A stretch of DNA of 7,019 bases, taken from contig DAHWBL010000011.1 of the NCBI GenBank assembly GCA_027323595.1, positions 1-7,019 of the forward strand, read 5' to 3'. Source of the stretch: Acetobacteraceae bacterium. GTDB taxonomy: Bacteria; Pseudomonadota; Alphaproteobacteria; Acetobacterales; Acetobacteraceae. Below the pieces are notes generated by a model, which saw only the letters and a list, made by a program, of their open reading frames with translations, made no database searches and had not been told where the DNA came from. How positions within the stretch are numbered: position 1 is the stretch's first letter; the number at the start of each line of letters is the position of its first letter. Both the position numbers and the translations under genes were made by a program. Positions 5,312 through 7,019 of this stretch are shown here, piece after piece.

Positions 5312-6322
5312 TCAGCAGATTCGCGGCAGCGGATCGTCGTCGAGTTCGTCGAGGCACCGCTCGCCGCCCAACCCGGTGTGCAGGATCACCTCGCCGACGC
5401 CTGACGCCAGCGTGCCGATGCGTGCCGCCTGCGCGCCTTGCGGCAGGCCGCGCCACAATGCCAGGCACGCCGCCGCCATCGATGGCGCGACCACCGCCAC
5501 CACGCGCCCCTCACAGGCAAGAGAATACGGGTCATAGCCGAGGATGTCGCACACCGCCCGCACCGCCGGGCGCACCGGGATCGCCGCCTCGTCCAGATGC
5601 ACATCAAGCCCGGTGGCGTTGGCGATCTCGTGCGCGACGGTGGCGAGGCCGCCACGGGTCGGATCGCGCATGAAACGAACACCGTCCATCTGCGCCAGCG
5701 GCAACGCCAGCGCGCCGACCGGTGCGCAGTCCGAACACACATCTCCCGACAGCTCGAATGCGCCGCGGGCCAGCATCACCGCGATCGCGTGATCGCCGAC
5801 CGGCCCGCTGACCAGCACCTCATCGCCGGGTGCGATCCGCCCCATGCCGAGCCGCACGCCGGCGGGGCGAAACCCGACGCCGGTGGTCGCCAGATACAGC
5901 CCGCCGCCCTGGCCGCGCGGCAAAACCTTGGTGTCGCCAGCAACAACGCACACCTGCGCGGCGCGCGCCGCGGCGGCGAGACTGCCGATCAGCCGGTCCA
6001 GCTCCGAGACCTCGAAGCCCTCCTCGATGAAGGCGTTGAGCGTGAGGTAGCGCGCCGTCGCCCCGCTCACCGCCAGATCGTTGACGGTGCCGTTCACCGC
6101 GAGCGTGCCGATGTCGCCACCGGCAAAGCGCAGCGGCTGAACGATGAAACCATCGGTGGTGATCAGCAATTCCTGGCCCGCCGGCAGCGCGATCGGAGCA
6201 GCGTCCAGGCCGACATCGAGGTCCGGTCCACCGAGATGGCGGGCGAACAGATGTTCGATCAGCGCGCGCATATGGCGCCCGCCATTGCCGTGCGCGAGGC
6301 TGATATGGGTGTCCTCGATCAT
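5312..6322 (-). CDS. hypE: Hydrogenase expression/formation protein HypE
   Basis: A complete 336-residue HypE of usual length. HypE dehydrates the carbamoyl group placed on its own C-terminal cysteine to a thiocyanate, using ATP, and hands cyanide to the HypC-HypD complex for the Fe(CN)2CO centre of [NiFe] hydrogenase. The required C-terminus PRIC is intact, with the cysteine as last residue (336). The N-terminal HGNGGR (residues 11-16), TTDGFIVQP (55-63), the stretch around GTVNDLAVSGA (78-88), and DPTRGG (220-225) are all typical of this PurM/AIRS-like ATP-binding family. The ATG overlaps the hypF stop by four bases (ATGA), with a weak GAGG ten bases upstream, so translation is probably coupled to hypF. 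HypE appears to be the last gene of its unit, since the next gene downstream is convergent at 16 bases. Selenophosphate synthetase is a relative but is excluded by the PRIC tail. Confidence 0.96.
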   Translation of the reverse strand: MIEDTHISLAHGNGGRHMRALIEHLFARHLGGPDLDVGLDAAPIALPAGQELLITTDGFIVQPLRFAGGDIGTLAVNGTVNDLAVSGATARYLTLNAFIEEGFEVSELDRLIGSLAAAARAAQVCVVAGDTKVLPRGQGGGLYLATTGVGFRPAGVRLGMGRIAPGDEVLVSGPVGDHAIAVMLARGAFELSGDVCSDCAPVGALALPLAQMDGVRFMRDPTRGGLATVAHEIANATGLDVHLDEAAIPVRPAVRAVCDILGYDPYSLACEGRVVAVVAPSMAAACLALWRGLPQGAQAARIGTLASGVGEVILHTGLGGERCLDELDDDPLPRIC

Positions 6323-7019
6323 GCTGCTGCTGCCTCGATCAATTGTCCGAACGCGAGTCCGCCATCGTTGCCCGGAACGGTTGTCGGAAGATGCACGCGC
6401 AACCCGGCCTCGGCCAGCAGCACGGCGGCGCGCTCGGCGAGCACGCGATTTTGAAAAACTCCACCGGTCAGCCCGACCGCGTCAAAACCGTGCTGGTCGG
6501 CGAACAGCACCGCCTGCGCGGTGATGGCGCGCGCGAGGCTCTCATGCAGCAGCGCCGCGCGCCACCCCGCGGGCCGCGCCGCGTCGGCGAGCAGCGGCAA
6601 CATCGCCGCCCAGTCGCTCCGCCAGATGCCCGCGGCGTCCGGCGCGAGCGGCAAATCGATCCAGTCGTCTGAACGCGCGCCTGCCGCCAGTGACTCCAGC
6701 GACATCGGTCCCCGGCCTTCGAAACTTGCCTGTTGCAGCAAAAGGATCAGCGCGGCGGCGGCATCGAACACCCGCCCCGCGGCAGAGCTTGTCACAAGCC
6801 CGACCCCGCCGGCCCAGGCCGCCCGTGCGAGCCGCGCGTCCTCGGGCGGCAGCGGCGGCATCCACTCCAGCCCCGCCTGCCACATCAGCGCCGCCGCCGA
6901 CCGCCAGGGCTGGCGCGCCGCCGCGTCGCCGCCGCCAAGCCCGAACGCGCGCAGACTGCCCACCCGCTGCCAGCCACCGGGCGCGCCGAGCAATGCCTCG
7001 CCGCCCCACAGCGTGCCAT
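6319..7019 (-). CDS. hypF: Carbamoyltransferase HypF, C-terminal part
   Basis: The frame runs from the window edge to a TGA at 6321-6319 and gives 232 residues, about the last third of a HypF (usually near 750 residues). The acylphosphatase, zinc-finger and YrdC-like domains lie outside. The visible part is the second half of the Kae1-like carbamoyltransferase domain. It opens with GTLWGGEALLG, has an FGLGGGDAAARQPWR stretch, and closes with LTGGVFQNRVLAE and VPGNDGGLAFGQ, all strongly conserved in HypF. HypF uses carbamoyl phosphate and ATP to make a carbamoyl adenylate and transfers the carbamoyl group to the C-terminal cysteine of HypE, the very next gene. The direct hypF-hypE overlap fits that partnership. 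A start inside the window is not expected: TTG at 6993 falls in the middle of the conserved domain. Confidence 0.95.
   Translation of the reverse strand, partial: GTLWGGEALLGAPGGWQRVGSLRAFGLGGGDAAARQPWRSAAALMWQAGLEWMPPLPPEDARLARAAWAGGVGLVTSSAAGRVFDAAAALILLLQQASFEGRGPMSLESLAAGARSDDWIDLPLAPDAAGIWRSDWAAMLPLLADAARPAGWRAALLHESLARAITAQAVLFADQHGFDAVGLTGGVFQNRVLAERAAVLLAEAGLRVHLPTTVPGNDGGLAFGQLIEAAAA

Noticed and set aside
5303..5318. CTGCT/AGCAG inverted repeat at the convergent gene ends, as a bidirectional terminator
   Set aside because: The stem is only 5 bp, it includes hypE coding sequence, and no T tract follows on either strand.
5438..6454. 338-residue open frame on the plus strand
   Set aside because: It is antisense to hypE and the end of hypF, both certain from motifs.
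1..7019. tRNA, rRNA, CRISPR array, insertion sequence or attachment site
   Set aside because: I saw no cloverleaf-like arms, spaced repeats, transposase motifs or terminal inverted repeats; the only repeat is the intragenic duplication.

Overview
The window looks like a piece of a high-GC proteobacterial chromosome, probably an alphaproteobacterium and perhaps an Acetobacteraceae-like chemolithotroph. That placement is an inference from GC-rich codon use and gene content; no rRNA or other phylogenetic marker is present. It is densely coding, with no stretch above about 90 bases lacking a gene, and holds nine protein genes, two of them cut by the window edges.

Region 1 (1-2729, + strand) is a tightly coupled three-gene unit for making or attaching lipoate: the C-terminal part of a geranylgeranyl-reductase-like flavoprotein (LipT-like), a biotin-synthase-like radical SAM protein (LipS1/LipS2 type), and a lipoate:protein ligase with a fused accessory domain (sLpl(AB) type). 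Both junctions are ATGA stop/start overlaps. This gene set is the signature of the lipoate assembly route that serves the lipoate-binding protein LbpA of the sulfur-oxidizing heterodisulfide-reductase-like (sHdr) pathway. Neither the sHdr subunits nor LbpA lie in the window.

Region 2 (2730-5295, + strand) starts with an 87-base gap holding a perfect 12-bp palindrome next to AT-rich promoter-like hexamers. It is followed by a DsrE-family sulfur carrier, a TusA sulfur carrier, a sulfide:quinone-oxidoreductase-like flavoprotein with the three-cysteine pattern of true SQRs, and a DUF1641-type protein with a clear internal 60-residue duplication. Together these suggest sulfane sulfur generated at the membrane and passed by thiol carriers, plausibly to the lipoate-dependent sHdr system that Region 1 would supply.

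Region 3 (5312-7019, - strand) is convergent, with only 16 bases between stop codons. It holds the end of hypF overlapping a complete hypE, the enzymes that build the cyanide ligands of [NiFe] hydrogenases. The organism therefore probably couples or alternates sulfur and hydrogen oxidation.

The biochemistry of most parts is known at family level. The least explained items are the duplicated DUF1641 protein beside the SQR-like enzyme, the split cysteine motif in the radical SAM protein, and the palindromic promoter region.
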